A stretch of 64,000 nt of DNA from a bacterium (lineage in GTDB: Bacteria > Myxococcota > UBA727 > JAUIJE01). Positions 19,219 through 27,848 of this stretch are shown here, in pieces (position 1 is the first letter of the stretch; every line of letters starts with the position of its first letter). The DNA lies in the NCBI GenBank assembly GCA_030431455.1, contig JAUIJE010000005.1:62001-126000 (forward strand). The letters run 5' to 3'. The notes under the pieces are model-generated. The model worked only from the letters and a program-made list of their open reading frames with translations, ran no database searches and was not told where the DNA came from. Made by a program: the position numbers and the translations under genes.

Positions 19219-20334
19219 ATGCCCTCGCCGACGCGGTCGCCCCCGGTTCGCGGTGTTTTGCTCGTCGCGCTCGCTGCGTTGTTGTGCCCCCTCGGCGCCT
19301 GCGTGCACCAACTTGTGTTCGTGGTGCTCGACCCCGGCGACCGTTTCGATGAAGCCACATTGCCGCCCGCGCCGGGCTACGACGACGACGAGAACTGGGC
19401 CGCGCACCCCGACCGTCCGGACCCGTCCGACGTCGCCCTCGACGCGTTCCCCGCGGTGGCGCCCGAGCGGGCGGTGGCCGACGCCTTCTACCTGCACCCC
19501 ACGACCTGGCTCGGCCAGTCCTGGAACGCCCCCGCGGCCAGCGACGAGGTCCGGGCCAACACCGACCGGGGGGGCCTGCTCATCCAAGCCAGCGCGTTCA
19601 ACGCGTGCTGCGCGGTGTACGCGCCCCACTACCGACAGGTGAACGGCCAAGCGTTCACCGCGCCGAGCCCCGCCGGCGCACAGGCCCTCGATGTGGCCTA
19701 CGACGACGTGCGGCGCGCGTTCGATCGGTTTGTCGCGCGGGACAACGCCGGCCGGCCCTTCGTGCTCGCCGCGCACAGCCAAGGCACCGTGCTCGGCGCG
19801 CGGCTGTTGCGCGAGCGCATCGCCGGCTCCGACGACCAGGCCCGCCTGGTCGCCGCCTACCTCATCGGCGGGCCGCTCGCGGACAGCGCCTTGGGCGGCG
19901 TGCCCCTGTGCGTCGACGAGGACGACACCGGGTGTGTGGTCGCGTTCAACGCCCGCGGCCCGCGGTTCGTCGCGAACAGCCTCGAGTTCGTCGGCCCTCT
20001 CGGCCCCGGGGCGCCGCCCTTGGCCGGCCGCGCCTGCGTCAACCCGCTCAGCTGGCGTGTCGACGGGCAGCGGGTGACAAGGACCCGCCACCGAGGCGCG
20101 GTCTTCTTCGACACCGACGCGCCCCAGGTGCTGCCGGCGTTCGCGAGCGCGCAGTGCCGAGACGGCACCCTCCTCGTCGAGGATCACGGGGTGATCCCCT
20201 CGCGGGCGTGGGCCGACGACGTGCTCCTCGACGTGATGGGCGAGGACAACTTTCACCCCATCGAGTACCAGATGTTTTACCTCCCGCTGCGCGACAACGC
20301 CGTGCGCCGGGTGGCTGCGTTTTTGGGGCGATGA
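19219..20334 (+). CDS. DUF3089-family alpha/beta-hydrolase lipoprotein
   Basis: 371 residues from ATG 19219, with a hydrophobic leader and lipobox (CPLGAC, Cys23). The body matches the DUF3089 family: FYLHPTTWLG near residue 95, ASAFNACCAVYAPHYRQ, the nucleophile elbow AHSQGT (Ser about 195) and the late His-bearing FHPIEYQMFYLPLR. These suggest a lipase- or esterase-like hydrolase exposed at the envelope; the substrate is unknown. It diverges from comM with 88 nt between starts. The ribosome site is weak, and a possible further in-frame start upstream would lose the lipoprotein signal. Confidence 0.78.
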   Translation: MPSPTRSPPVRGVLLVALAALLCPLGACVHQLVFVVLDPGDRFDEATLPPAPGYDDDENWAAHPDRPDPSDVALDAFPAVAPERAVADAFYLHPTTWLGQSWNAPAASDEVRANTDRGGLLIQASAFNACCAVYAPHYRQVNGQAFTAPSPAGAQALDVAYDDVRRAFDRFVARDNAGRPFVLAAHSQGTVLGARLLRERIAGSDDQARLVAAYLIGGPLADSALGGVPLCVDEDDTGCVVAFNARGPRFVANSLEFVGPLGPGAPPLAGRACVNPLSWRVDGQRVTRTRHRGAVFFDTDAPQVLPAFASAQCRDGTLLVEDHGVIPSRAWADDVLLDVMGEDNFHPIEYQMFYLPLRDNAVRRVAAFLGR

Positions 20335-20665
20335 GCCGTGCGGGGCGCGGGCGGGCGACACGTATTGTCAGTGGGTCCCTCCCCCGCCGGCCAGCCTCCC
20401 CCACCCGCGCGCACAGGGCGCGCTCACGCGGACGACCGGTCAGGTCGCCGTCGCCGGCAGGGTGCCCACCCCCGGTCACGCGCAACCGGGTCGCTGGTGG
20501 CAGACGCGTACAATCCCAAAACCGTGCCAGCCGCCCCCGCCGTCGTCGTGCGCCCCACCTGATTGGCCAGACCGAATCGAACCAGAACCACCGCCGCAGA
20601 TTCCCCCCGCAACAAAAACATCCCCGCCCCCTTTTCAGGCCGAACCAATCCGCCAACCTCCCCGC
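20335..20665 (+). promoter_or_regulatory. upstream region and C-rich leader of the riboflavin operon
   Basis: A 331-nt gap. It holds a good -10 box TACAAT (20509-20514) with only a weak -35 partner. From there to ATG 20666 the coding strand is very rich in C and A and poor in G, and there is no Shine-Dalgarno sequence before ribE. A C-rich, unstructured leader is what Rho utilisation sites look like. I looked for the FMN riboswitch (RFN) conserved blocks and did not find them. The part before 20509 shows nothing recognisable. Confidence 0.45.
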
Positions 20666-21307
20666 ATGTTCACCGGCATCGTCGAGACCACCGGCACCGT
20701 CACCCGGCTGACCAGCACCGGGTCGGGCAAGACCCTCACCCTCGAGACCGACCTCGACCTCAGCCACACCAAGGTCGGCGACTCCATCGCCGTCGACGGC
20801 GTGTGCCTCACCGCCACCCACCTCGACGGCGCGTCGGTGACCTTCGACTGTGGCCCCGAGTCCCTCCGCCTCACGACCCTCGACGACAAGCGCCCCGGCG
20901 ACCGCCTCCATCTCGAACGCGCCCTCGCCTTTGGCGGCCGCCTCGACGGCCACCTGATGCAGGGCCACGTCGACGGGGTCGGCCGCGTCCAGGACGTCCG
21001 CCGCCAAGGCGAAACCACCGCGATCTCGGTTCACGCCCCCGACGACGTGCTCGCCCTTTGCGTCAAAAAAGGCTCCATCGCCGTCGACGGCGTGAGCCTG
21101 ACCATCAACGACGTCCAGGCCACGACATTCGACATCTGGCTCATCCCCCACACCGGCGCGGTCACCCACCTTGCGGGCGCGCGGCCCGGGCAACGGGTCA
21201 ACCTCGAGACCGACATCATCGGCAAGTACGTCGCCCGCCTCCTGCGCCCACGAGCCGCCGCCGGCCTGACCTGGGACGACCTCAAAAAGCACGGGTTCAT
21301 GTCGTGA
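20666..21307 (+). CDS. ribE: riboflavin synthase, alpha subunit
   Basis: 213 residues, normal for the family. It starts with the diagnostic MFTGIVE. Two tandem lumazine-binding beta-barrel halves are visible: KVGDSIAVDGVCLTA (about 37-51) and the repeat KKGSIAVDGVSLTIND (about 134-149), with GHLMQGHVDGVG between. The enzyme dismutates two 6,7-dimethyl-8-ribityllumazine molecules into riboflavin and the pyrimidinedione in the cytoplasm. First gene of ribE-ribBX-ribH-nusB; the next gene begins 46 nt on. No ribosome site is obvious before the ATG. Confidence 0.95.
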   Translation: MFTGIVETTGTVTRLTSTGSGKTLTLETDLDLSHTKVGDSIAVDGVCLTATHLDGASVTFDCGPESLRLTTLDDKRPGDRLHLERALAFGGRLDGHLMQGHVDGVGRVQDVRRQGETTAISVHAPDDVLALCVKKGSIAVDGVSLTINDVQATTFDIWLIPHTGAVTHLAGARPGQRVNLETDIIGKYVARLLRPRAAAGLTWDDLKKHGFMS

Positions 21308-21353
21308 CGTCCGCACCCCGAGACACCCCGCTCAAACCCTGGTAAGGCGCGCC

Positions 21354-22577
21354 ATGGCCACCTCTCCCTCTCACAACCTCCTCGAGCAGTTCGGGCAGAC
21401 CGCGTCCGAGCGCGTGCACCGGGCCATCGCCGACATCCAGGCCGGCAAAATGGTCATCCTCGTCGATGACGAGGACCGCGAGAACGAAGGCGACCTCATC
21501 TGCGCCGCGGAAAAGGCCACCCCTGAGCTCATCAATTTCATGGCCAAGGAAGGCCGCGGGCTCATCTGCCTGCCCATGACCGACGCGCGCCTCGAAGCGC
21601 TCGAACTCCCGCTGATGGTCGGCCGCAACGAGAGCGGGTTCGGCACCGCCTTCACGGTGTCCATCGAGGCGGCCGAAGGCGTCACCACCGGCATCTCCGC
21701 CGCCGACCGGGCCCGCACCATCCAGGTGGCCATCGACGACAAGACCCGCCCCCACGATTTGGTGCGGCCCGGCCACGTGTTCCCCCTCCGGGCCCAACCG
21801 GGCGGGGTGCTGGTCCGCATCGGCCAGACCGAGGGCTCGGTCGACCTCGCCCGCATGGCCGGGCTCAAGCCGGCCGCGGTCATCTGCGAAATCCTCAAGG
21901 ACGACGGCACCATGGCCCGGCTGCCCGACCTCGTCACCTTCGCTGAGAAGCACCAGCTGATGGTGCTCTCGGTCGCCGACCTCATCGCCTACCGCCTCGA
22001 GCACGAGAGCCTCGTGGAGCTGCAGCGCGAAGCCCACGTCGACACCCCGTTCGGCACGTTCCGGGCCATGGCCTTTCGCTCGGTGGTCGACGACCGGGAG
22101 GCGCTCGCGCTGGTCAAAGGCGACAACGCCACGTTGGCCAAAGCGTCCGAGAGCGGGACCGCCCCCCTCGTGCGGGTGCATTCCGGCGACCCCCTCACCG
22201 ACGTGTTCGGGGGCATTCTTGACCGCGGCGGGCTGATGCTCCAGGGCGCGATGCGCCAGGTCGGCGAAGCCGAGTGTGGGGTCATCCTGTACCTGCCCCG
22301 GCCCCCCGAGCCGATCTCGTTCGTCGACGCCCTCGCCCGCCTCGAGGAGGCGAAAGAACAAGGCAAAGACCTCCCCGAGAAGGACCGCGCGCCCAAGGGC
22401 CAATCGCCGGTCGTGCGCCACTACGGGACCGGCGCCCAGATCCTCCGCTCCCTCGGGCTCACCCGCATTCGCCTCCTGACCAACAACCCGATTCGCCTGT
22501 CCGCCAGCAGTGGCTTTGGGCTCGACATCGTCGGGAAGGTCGCCATCTCCCTCACGACCCACAAGGAACCGTCATGA
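21354..22577 (+). CDS. ribBX: 3,4-dihydroxy-2-butanone 4-phosphate synthase with degenerate GTP cyclohydrolase II half (RibBX type)
   Basis: 407 residues, RibBA length. The RibB half (1-215) is intact: [11 protein letters not shown], a [15 protein letters not shown] block and HTE-type loop region ([14 protein letters not shown]). The C-terminal half aligns with GTP cyclohydrolase II but lacks the three zinc cysteines: HSECLTGDVFGSLRCDCG is here [18 protein letters not shown], and the catalytic RGIGL block is absent. It therefore should make only the butanone phosphate from ribulose 5-phosphate. This matches the RibBX variant known in Proteobacteria. A true ribA and ribD must lie elsewhere. 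Its stop overlaps ribH (ATGA). Confidence 0.9.
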   Translation: MATSPSHNLLEQFGQTASERVHRAIADIQAGKMVILVDDEDRENEGDLICAAEKATPELINFMAKEGRGLICLPMTDARLEALELPLMVGRNESGFGTAFTVSIEAAEGVTTGISAADRARTIQVAIDDKTRPHDLVRPGHVFPLRAQPGGVLVRIGQTEGSVDLARMAGLKPAAVICEILKDDGTMARLPDLVTFAEKHQLMVLSVADLIAYRLEHESLVELQREAHVDTPFGTFRAMAFRSVVDDREALALVKGDNATLAKASESGTAPLVRVHSGDPLTDVFGGILDRGGLMLQGAMRQVGEAECGVILYLPRPPEPISFVDALARLEEAKEQGKDLPEKDRAPKGQSPVVRHYGTGAQILRSLGLTRIRLLTNNPIRLSASSGFGLDIVGKVAISLTTHKEPS

Positions 22578-23071
22578 GCACCCCCGCCAAAAAGGCCGGC
22601 GCCCCCCGCGTCCTCGAAGCCACCCTCTCCGCCGAGGGCATGCGGTGCGCCCTGGTGGCCAGCCGATTCAATCACTTCATCGTCGAGAAGCTCGTCGACG
22701 GCGCCCTCGACGCCCTCGCCCGCCACGGCGCCGATCCCGCGGCCCAGACCGTGGCCTGGGTCCCCGGCAGCTGGGAGATCCCGCTGGTGACCAAGTCGTT
22801 CGCCGCCCAAAAGGACATCGACGCGGTCATCGCCCTCGGCGCGGTCATCCGCGGGGGCACGCCCCACTTCGACTACGTTGCCGCTGAGGTATCCAAAGGC
22901 ATTGCGCACGTCTCCCTCGACAGCGGCGTGCCCGTGACCATGGGCATCCTCACCACCGACACCCTCGAGCAAGCCATCGAGCGGGCGGGGAGCAAGATGG
23001 GCAACAAGGGCTGGGAGGCGACCACCGCCGCCATCGAGATGGTCAACCTGCAGAAGGTCATCGGAGGCTGA
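22574..23071 (+). CDS. ribH: 6,7-dimethyl-8-ribityllumazine synthase
   Basis: 165 residues. It shows the family blocks SRFN ([15 protein letters not shown]), [21 protein letters not shown] with the catalytic His in HFDYV, GVLTT-like [12 protein letters not shown] and the C-terminal [13 protein letters not shown]. It condenses 5-amino-6-ribitylamino-uracil with the butanone phosphate made by ribBX, forming the substrate of ribE. The ATG at 22574 overlaps the ribBX stop as ATGA, so the two are translationally coupled. nusB follows after 1 nt. Confidence 0.95.
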   Translation: MSTPAKKAGAPRVLEATLSAEGMRCALVASRFNHFIVEKLVDGALDALARHGADPAAQTVAWVPGSWEIPLVTKSFAAQKDIDAVIALGAVIRGGTPHFDYVAAEVSKGIAHVSLDSGVPVTMGILTTDTLEQAIERAGSKMGNKGWEATTAAIEMVNLQKVIGG

Positions 23072-23072
23072 C

Positions 23073-23564
23073 GTGGGTGTGCGTCGTCGCGGGCGGGAAT
23101 GCGCCCTGCAGGTCCTGTATCAGCTCGAGGCCAGCGCCGACCCGCCGCCCCCCGAGGCGGTGGGCGACGAGGTCATTCGCCGGGGGCCGATGCTCGCGGA
23201 CGTCGATGGCGCCCGGGTCGACGACGCCCTCGACATGTTCGTGGAGAACTTCGAGTCCCCGGACAAGGTCCACCGCCACACCACCGAGCTGGTCAAGGGC
23301 GTGGTCGGCAACTCCACCGCCATCGGCGCACTGATCCAGGCACATTCCCCCTCCTGGCGCCTCGACCGCATGGCCATGGTTGACCGCAACGTGCTCCGGC
23401 TCGCGGTGTACGAGATGTGTTTTGGGGAAAAGCTGGCCCCCCAAATCGTCATCGATGAGGCCATCGAGGTCGCCCGCCGCTACGGCAGCGACCGCAGCGC
23501 CGCGTTCGTCAACGGGGTGCTCGATTCACTGGCCAAGGCCGAAGGGTTGGTGGGCGCGTCGTGA
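23073..23564 (+). CDS. nusB: transcription antitermination factor NusB
   Basis: 163 residues from GTG 23073, one nucleotide after the ribH stop. All-helical, with the typical N-terminus RRRGRECALQVLYQLEA and the conserved C-terminal block WRLDRMAMVDRNVLRLAVYEM...IVIDEAIEVARRYGSD...FVNGVLDSLAK. NusB with NusE(S10) binds boxA RNA in rRNA antitermination. The ribH-nusB order is common in bacteria. Its stop overlaps the next start (GTGA). Confidence 0.94.
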   Translation: MGVRRRGRECALQVLYQLEASADPPPPEAVGDEVIRRGPMLADVDGARVDDALDMFVENFESPDKVHRHTTELVKGVVGNSTAIGALIQAHSPSWRLDRMAMVDRNVLRLAVYEMCFGEKLAPQIVIDEAIEVARRYGSDRSAAFVNGVLDSLAKAEGLVGAS

Positions 23565-24016
23565 AGCGCATCGACGCCACCTTCGCCGCCCTCGACGAGC
23601 TCCGGGTCGATGCATTGGCACTGTGTTTGACCGAAGGCTGTCACCCCTTGCGGGGCATGGCCGGGCTGGTCGACTGGCGGCTGTGCGGACGGCTGAGCCG
23701 CATGATGGTCAAGGGTTCGGTCACCGGACGCGACGGCGAGACCGCGCTGACCCCGTCGACGATCCCCGCGATCCGGCGCGTGTTTGTGTTCGGCTTTGGG
23801 CCGGAGGCGGGCATGGTCGATCGGGCCAACCAACGCTTCGAGCAAGTCGCCCGCGTGCTCGACGACGCCAAGGTCGAGTCGGTGGCGCTCGAACTTCCGC
23901 ACCCCGGCGAACCGCTCTGGGGCCGGGCCGAGAAGGTGCTCGGCGCGGCGCTTTCGGACCGGCTGCTCGGGGCGTTCAGTCCGGAGGACCGCTGGGCGCC
24001 GCCAGCCGCTTCATGA
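23561..24016 (+). CDS. small protein resembling the N-terminal domain of M17 leucyl aminopeptidases
   Basis: 151 residues, GTG at 23561 overlapping the nusB stop. The pattern [38 protein letters not shown], followed by a strand RRVFVFGFG, resembles the macro-like N-terminal domain of M17 peptidases, but the catalytic domain is absent. It may be a stand-alone regulatory or binding domain. The assignment rests on pattern only. The gene converges on the uracil-DNA glycosylase gene, and the two coding regions overlap by 41 nt. Confidence 0.55.
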   Translation: MKRIDATFAALDELRVDALALCLTEGCHPLRGMAGLVDWRLCGRLSRMMVKGSVTGRDGETALTPSTIPAIRRVFVFGFGPEAGMVDRANQRFEQVARVLDDAKVESVALELPHPGEPLWGRAEKVLGAALSDRLLGAFSPEDRWAPPAAS

Positions 24017-24761
24017 CGAGCTGCAGGTCGGCCCAGGCTTCGCGCTTTTTTTCCGGCGAACGCAACAGGTAAGCGGGGTGGAACGTGGGCATAAAGTCCA
24101 CGCCCTCGTAGGTGTGCCAGCGGCCGCGCATGCGGCTGATCGGGGTGCGGTCTTGCAGCAAGGTCTGGCACGCGTACCGGCCCATGCCGACGATGACCCG
24201 TGGCTTCAGGATCTCCAGCTGGGCCTTGAGGAATGGCTCGCAGGCCTCGACCTCGTCGGGCTCGGGATCGCGGTTGTTGGGCGGCCGGCACTTGACCACG
24301 TTGCAGATGTAGACGTCGTCGCGGGACTGGCCCATCGCCTTGATCATTTTTGTGAGCAGCTGCCCGGCGCGGCCCACAAACGGAATGCCTTGCCGGTCCT
24401 CGTCCGCCCCGGGCCCCTCCCCCACAAACACCAAATCCGCGTCCGGGTTGCCGACGCCGAACACAATGTGGGTGCGTCCCCGGTGCAGCTTGCACCGCGT
24501 ACACTCGCCCAATGTCTCCTGCTGCAAGATCTGCAACCGGCCCGGCGGCGCGGCGCCCGGCCCTGGCCCCGCGGACGTCGGGGCCGGCGGCGTTTTGGCC
24601 TGGGCCGGGCCGGCCACCGGTTCGACCGGTGCGCGGGTGGAGAGCTTGACCCGCGGCAACGTCACCGCGCCGATCTCGGCCAGGTCGGTGACCTCCGCGC
24701 GCAGCGCGGCGCGCAACGTCTCGACCGCCGACGCGAAGTCTTCAGGGGTCTTGGTCGTCAT
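23976..24761 (-). CDS. family 4 (4Fe-4S) uracil-DNA glycosylase
   Basis: 261 residues from ATG 24761. The first 80 residues are a Pro/Ala-rich extension. The catalytic part has the family-4 motif [20 protein letters not shown] (about 122-141), the second motif HPAYLLR (about 235-241), and four cluster cysteines in CTRC, CNVVKC and EACEPF. It excises uracil from deaminated DNA at the start of base-excision repair. The start overlaps the upstream membrane-protein gene by 20 nt, and the 3' end overlaps the convergent gene by 41 nt. Confidence 0.9.
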   Translation of the reverse strand: MTTKTPEDFASAVETLRAALRAEVTDLAEIGAVTLPRVKLSTRAPVEPVAGPAQAKTPPAPTSAGPGPGAAPPGRLQILQQETLGECTRCKLHRGRTHIVFGVGNPDADLVFVGEGPGADEDRQGIPFVGRAGQLLTKMIKAMGQSRDDVYICNVVKCRPPNNRDPEPDEVEACEPFLKAQLEILKPRVIVGMGRYACQTLLQDRTPISRMRGRWHTYEGVDFMPTFHPAYLLRSPEKKREAWADLQLVMKRLAAPSGPPD

Positions 24762-25062
24762 CAAACCGCTCCGCAAAGTCTGGCGGGGCCACCCCCACCC
24801 AATCATCACGCACCTTGGTGTCGTAGTCGGTGAAGCCGCTGATCGCGCCGCGCACGATCATGAGCACGCCCATCGCCATCAACAGAAAACCCGAGTACAC
24901 CAGCTTGCCCGTCGCGAGCAGCACCACCAACGCACCGGCGACGACCAAGACCGCGCCGACCACGAACAACCCGACCACCAACCGGCGGTGCCGACGGGCT
25001 TGGTCGGCCAAGAACGCCTCGAGTTCGGGGAAGCTCTCTTCGGGGTCGGGGGGCGTCGGCAC
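24742..25062 (-). CDS. two-helix membrane protein, function unknown
   Basis: 106 residues from GTG 25062 (AAGGGA just upstream). Charged N-terminus ([21 protein letters not shown]), two adjacent membrane helices at about 29-50 and 57-78 ([22 protein letters not shown] and [18 protein letters not shown]), and an acidic C-terminus ending DDDQDP. Both termini are probably cytoplasmic. No family recognised. Its last 20 nt overlap the glycosylase start, so the two are probably cotranscribed. Confidence 0.68.
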   Translation of the reverse strand: MPTPPDPEESFPELEAFLADQARRHRRLVVGLFVVGAVLVVAGALVVLLATGKLVYSGFLLMAMGVLMIVRGAISGFTDYDTKVRDDWVGVAPPDFAERFDDDQDP

Positions 25063-25110
25063 AGTCCCTTTCGTTTCAAATGTTTGGGCGGTTCACAACC
25101 CGGTCGCGAT

Positions 25111-25140
25111 TTGACGGGGTGGCCGATGTAAGGCTAGCGT
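25111..25140 (+). promoter_or_regulatory. sigma-70 promoter of the sigma-region-4-like gene
   Basis: TTGACG (25111-25116), 18-nt spacer, TAGCGT (25135-25140). Transcription would start near 25147, just inside or beside the left arm of the leader hairpin described next. Confidence 0.62.
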
Positions 25141-25189
25141 CTCCCGTGTCGGGACAGGGACAACCCCATCCGGTGGTTGGTCACGGGAG
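25141..25189 (+). promoter_or_regulatory. leader inverted repeat that captures the Shine-Dalgarno sequence
   Basis: CTCCCGTG (25141-25148) is a perfect 8-bp complement of CACGGGAG (25182-25189). The right arm contains most of the ribosome site GGGAGG (25185-25190) for the TTG start at 25196. Between the arms, GACAACC (25159-25165) can pair with GGTTG/GTC (25175-25182), extending the stem with a bulge. CTCCC is repeated at 25191-25195, so an alternative local pairing also exists. If transcription starts downstream of 25145, only part of the left arm is in the RNA. Confidence 0.5.
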
Positions 25190-25195
25190 GCTCCC

Positions 25196-25720
<525 letters not shown>

Positions 25721-25762
25721 TCCGGCCGGCCCGCGATCGGCTGATTCCCTAATCTTTTCAAG

Positions 25763-25796
25763 CGGTTGCGCTGTTCGGGCGCAACCGTTTTGGTTT
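25763..25796 (+). terminator. intrinsic terminator after the sigma-like gene
   Basis: CGGTTGCGC (25763-25771), a 7-nt loop, GCGCAACCG (25779-25787), then TTTTGGTTT. A 9-bp stem with a T-rich tail, 42 nt after the stop codon. Confidence 0.82.
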
Positions 25797-26136
25797 GCGC
25801 CCGGATGTTGTGAAAGCGCGCAAGCAGGGCCAGTCGGGAGGTGACGACGGGCGGGACCGGTGTGTCCTGCATCGGGTGGGTTCAATTTTTTGGCCCCACC
25901 CAAAAAAAGGGATGTGGTGGCCCCAGCGCCGGCTGCGCCGTCGCCTTGGGGCTACGAGTTTGCTTCGCAAACGTCGGGCCGGAGGGGGGCATGAACTGGG
26001 TAGTTAGCCAACACCGTGCCACCGTCCCCACCGTCGCTCGTCGAACCAAACCACGCGCAGGGCACGTTCGACCGTCCGCCCCTCGTCGAGCCCGGCGCGG
26101 GTTTACGCCCGGGGCGTTCTCTGGCCTGCTCCCCCC
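25797..26136. repeat. gene-free stretch rich in inverted repeats before purH
   Basis: Between the terminator and purH I see no gene. Several hairpins are packed in: GGGTGGG with CCCACCC around 25873-25900, TTTTTTGG with CCAAAAAA nested in it (about 25887-25908), GCCCC(A) with TGGGGC flanking a GC-rich interval (about 25920-25955), and GTTTGC-ttc-GCAAAC (about 25967-25981). The part from about 26000 to 26136 shows nothing clear. The mixture resembles a dispersed palindromic repeat island rather than a terminator; copies elsewhere in the genome would be needed to prove that. Confidence 0.5.
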
Positions 26137-27720
26137 ATGACCGACCGAATGATCACCCGCGCGCTCCTCTCCGTCTCCGACAAGACCGGCATCGTCGAGT
26201 TTGCCCAGGCGCTGCAAAAGCACGGCGTCGAGCTGCTCTCCACCGGCGGCACCGCGCGCGCGTTGCGCGAGGCCGGGCTCACCGTCGTCGACGTGTCCGA
26301 ACACACGGGGCACAAGGAAGTGTTCGACGGCCGGGTCAAGACGCTGCACCCCATGATTCACGGCGGCATCCTGTACCGGCGCGGTCACGACCAAGACGAG
26401 GCCACCGCCCGCGAAGAGGGCATCGGCCCCATCGATCTCGTGTGCGTGAATCTCTACCCCTTCGAGAAGGTCGCCGCCGACCGCGACCGTTCCCTCGACG
26501 ACCTCATCGAAAACATCGACATCGGCGGTCCGTCGATGCTGCGCTCCGCGGCCAAGAACCACGCGCACGTCACCGTGCTCACCGACCCCGCTGACTACGA
26601 CCTCGTCGTCGACGCCCTCGACGACGGCGGCCCCGACAAGACCACCCGCCAGCGGCTCGCGCTCAAGGCGTTTGCCCGGACCGCGGCCTACGACGCCGCG
26701 ATCTCCACCACCCTCGCCGGCCGGCTCGCCGACGACAAAGACCCGTTGCCGCCCTCGCTGTCCCTCTCCTACGCCGCGTCCGAGCCGCTGCGCTACGGGG
26801 AGAACCCCCACCAAGCCGCCCGGGTCTACCCGGCCCCCGCGGCCGCGTTGCCCCTGGCCGGCACCGCCCCGCTCCAAGGCAAGGCGCTGTCGTACAACAA
26901 CCTCCTCGACGCGGACGCCGCGGTGTTCGCCCTGCGGGCCATCGCCACCGGGCAAGACCTCGCCCCCTTCGCCGCGGTGGTGATCAAACACCTCACGCCC
27001 TGCGGCGCGGCGTTCGGGCCGTCGCTGCTCGACGCGTTCGAACGCGCCAAGGCCGGCGACAGCAAATCCGCGTTCGGCGGCATCGTCGCCCTGTCCCATC
27101 CGTGTGACGAGCCCACCGCGCAGGCCCTCGGGGAGATGTTCCTCGAGGTCGTGATCGCCCCCGGCTTTTCCGACGAAGCCCGCGCGGTCCTGGCCAAAAA
27201 GAAGAACCTCCGCGTGCTCGCCCTGCCGGGGCTGTTGGGCGCGCCCGAGGAGGCGTTCACCGCGCGCACCGTCTACGGCGGGCTCTTGGTGCAGCAAGCC
27301 GATCGCCCGTTTTTGGGCCTCCGCGATCGCGGCCAGGTCGTCACCGAGCGCGCCCCCACCGAGGACGAATGGAACGCCCTCGACTTCGCGTTCCGCACCG
27401 TGGTGGCGGTCAAGAGCAACGCGATCACCCTGGCCCACCCCGGGATGTTGATCGCGGCCGGGGGCGGACAGACGTCGCGCGTCGACGCGGTGGAGCTGGC
27501 GGTCAAAAAGGCCCTCGAACACCACCACAACCCCAAGGGCGCGGCGCTCGGGTCCGACGCGTTTTTCCCGTTCGCCGACGGCGTGGTGGCCGCGGCCGAG
27601 GCCGGCGTTCGCGCCGTGGCCCAACCCGGTGGGTCCAAGCGCGACCAAGAGGTCATCGACGCGTGCAACCGCCTGGGTCTGGCGATGGTGTTCACCGGCG
27701 AACGCCACTTCCGCCACTAG
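26137..27720 (+). CDS. purH: bifunctional AICAR formyltransferase / IMP cyclohydrolase
   Basis: 527 residues, full length. The N-terminal IMP cyclohydrolase (MGS-like fold, 1-200) shows RALLSVSDKTGIVEFAQ, STGGTARALREAG and RVKTLHPMIHGGIL. The C-terminal transformylase shows RYGENPHQAA, KALSYNNLLDADAA, VVIKHLTPCGAA, DSKSAFGGIVAL and the terminal DAFFPFADGV...GSKRDQEVIDACN...FTGERHFRH. It carries out the last two steps of IMP synthesis. ATG 26137 gives MTDRMITRALL; the ATG at 26149 would also fit the family and neither has a good ribosome site. The stop TAG is also the first three bases of a hairpin repeat. Confidence 0.96.
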   Translation: MTDRMITRALLSVSDKTGIVEFAQALQKHGVELLSTGGTARALREAGLTVVDVSEHTGHKEVFDGRVKTLHPMIHGGILYRRGHDQDEATAREEGIGPIDLVCVNLYPFEKVAADRDRSLDDLIENIDIGGPSMLRSAAKNHAHVTVLTDPADYDLVVDALDDGGPDKTTRQRLALKAFARTAAYDAAISTTLAGRLADDKDPLPPSLSLSYAASEPLRYGENPHQAARVYPAPAAALPLAGTAPLQGKALSYNNLLDADAAVFALRAIATGQDLAPFAAVVIKHLTPCGAAFGPSLLDAFERAKAGDSKSAFGGIVALSHPCDEPTAQALGEMFLEVVIAPGFSDEARAVLAKKKNLRVLALPGLLGAPEEAFTARTVYGGLLVQQADRPFLGLRDRGQVVTERAPTEDEWNALDFAFRTVVAVKSNAITLAHPGMLIAAGGGQTSRVDAVELAVKKALEHHHNPKGAALGSDAFFPFADGVVAAAEAGVRAVAQPGGSKRDQEVIDACNRLGLAMVFTGERHFRH

Positions 27721-27754
27721 AGCGCGTCTCGAAGTCAAAGCCACGGGGCGCTCG
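27718..27754. repeat. 37-nt stop-codon hairpin repeat, copy A
   Basis: A 37-nt element beginning with the purH stop codon. Arms GAGCGC (27720-27725) and GCGCTC (27748-27753) enclose a loop of about 22 nt. The same 37-nt design occurs at 42999-43035 with 29 of 37 positions identical by my alignment, again beginning with the stop codon of the upstream gene. It may act as a 3'-end stabiliser or Rho-independent stop without a U-tract. Confidence 0.6.
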
Positions 27755-27848
27755 TCGTTTCCGGGGGGTCGTTCACGTCACAAAAAGCCACGCGTTTGTG
27801 GCGCAATGCGGCGTGTACTTTTCGGTTTTCCGACCTATCTGATGGGCC

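Noticed and set aside
20335-20665. FMN riboswitch upstream of ribE
   Set aside because: Apart from a chance CAGGGTG near 20458 the conserved RFN blocks are not present in order.
25873-25908. Intrinsic terminator at GGGTGGG/CCCACCC
   Set aside because: On the plus strand the stem is followed by A, not T, and on the minus strand no T-run follows the stem; the real terminator is at 25763-25796.
25841-26140. Small protein of about 99 residues in the purH upstream region
   Set aside because: The frame runs through stacked palindromes and changes character abruptly; no ribosome site. It is better read as repeat DNA.
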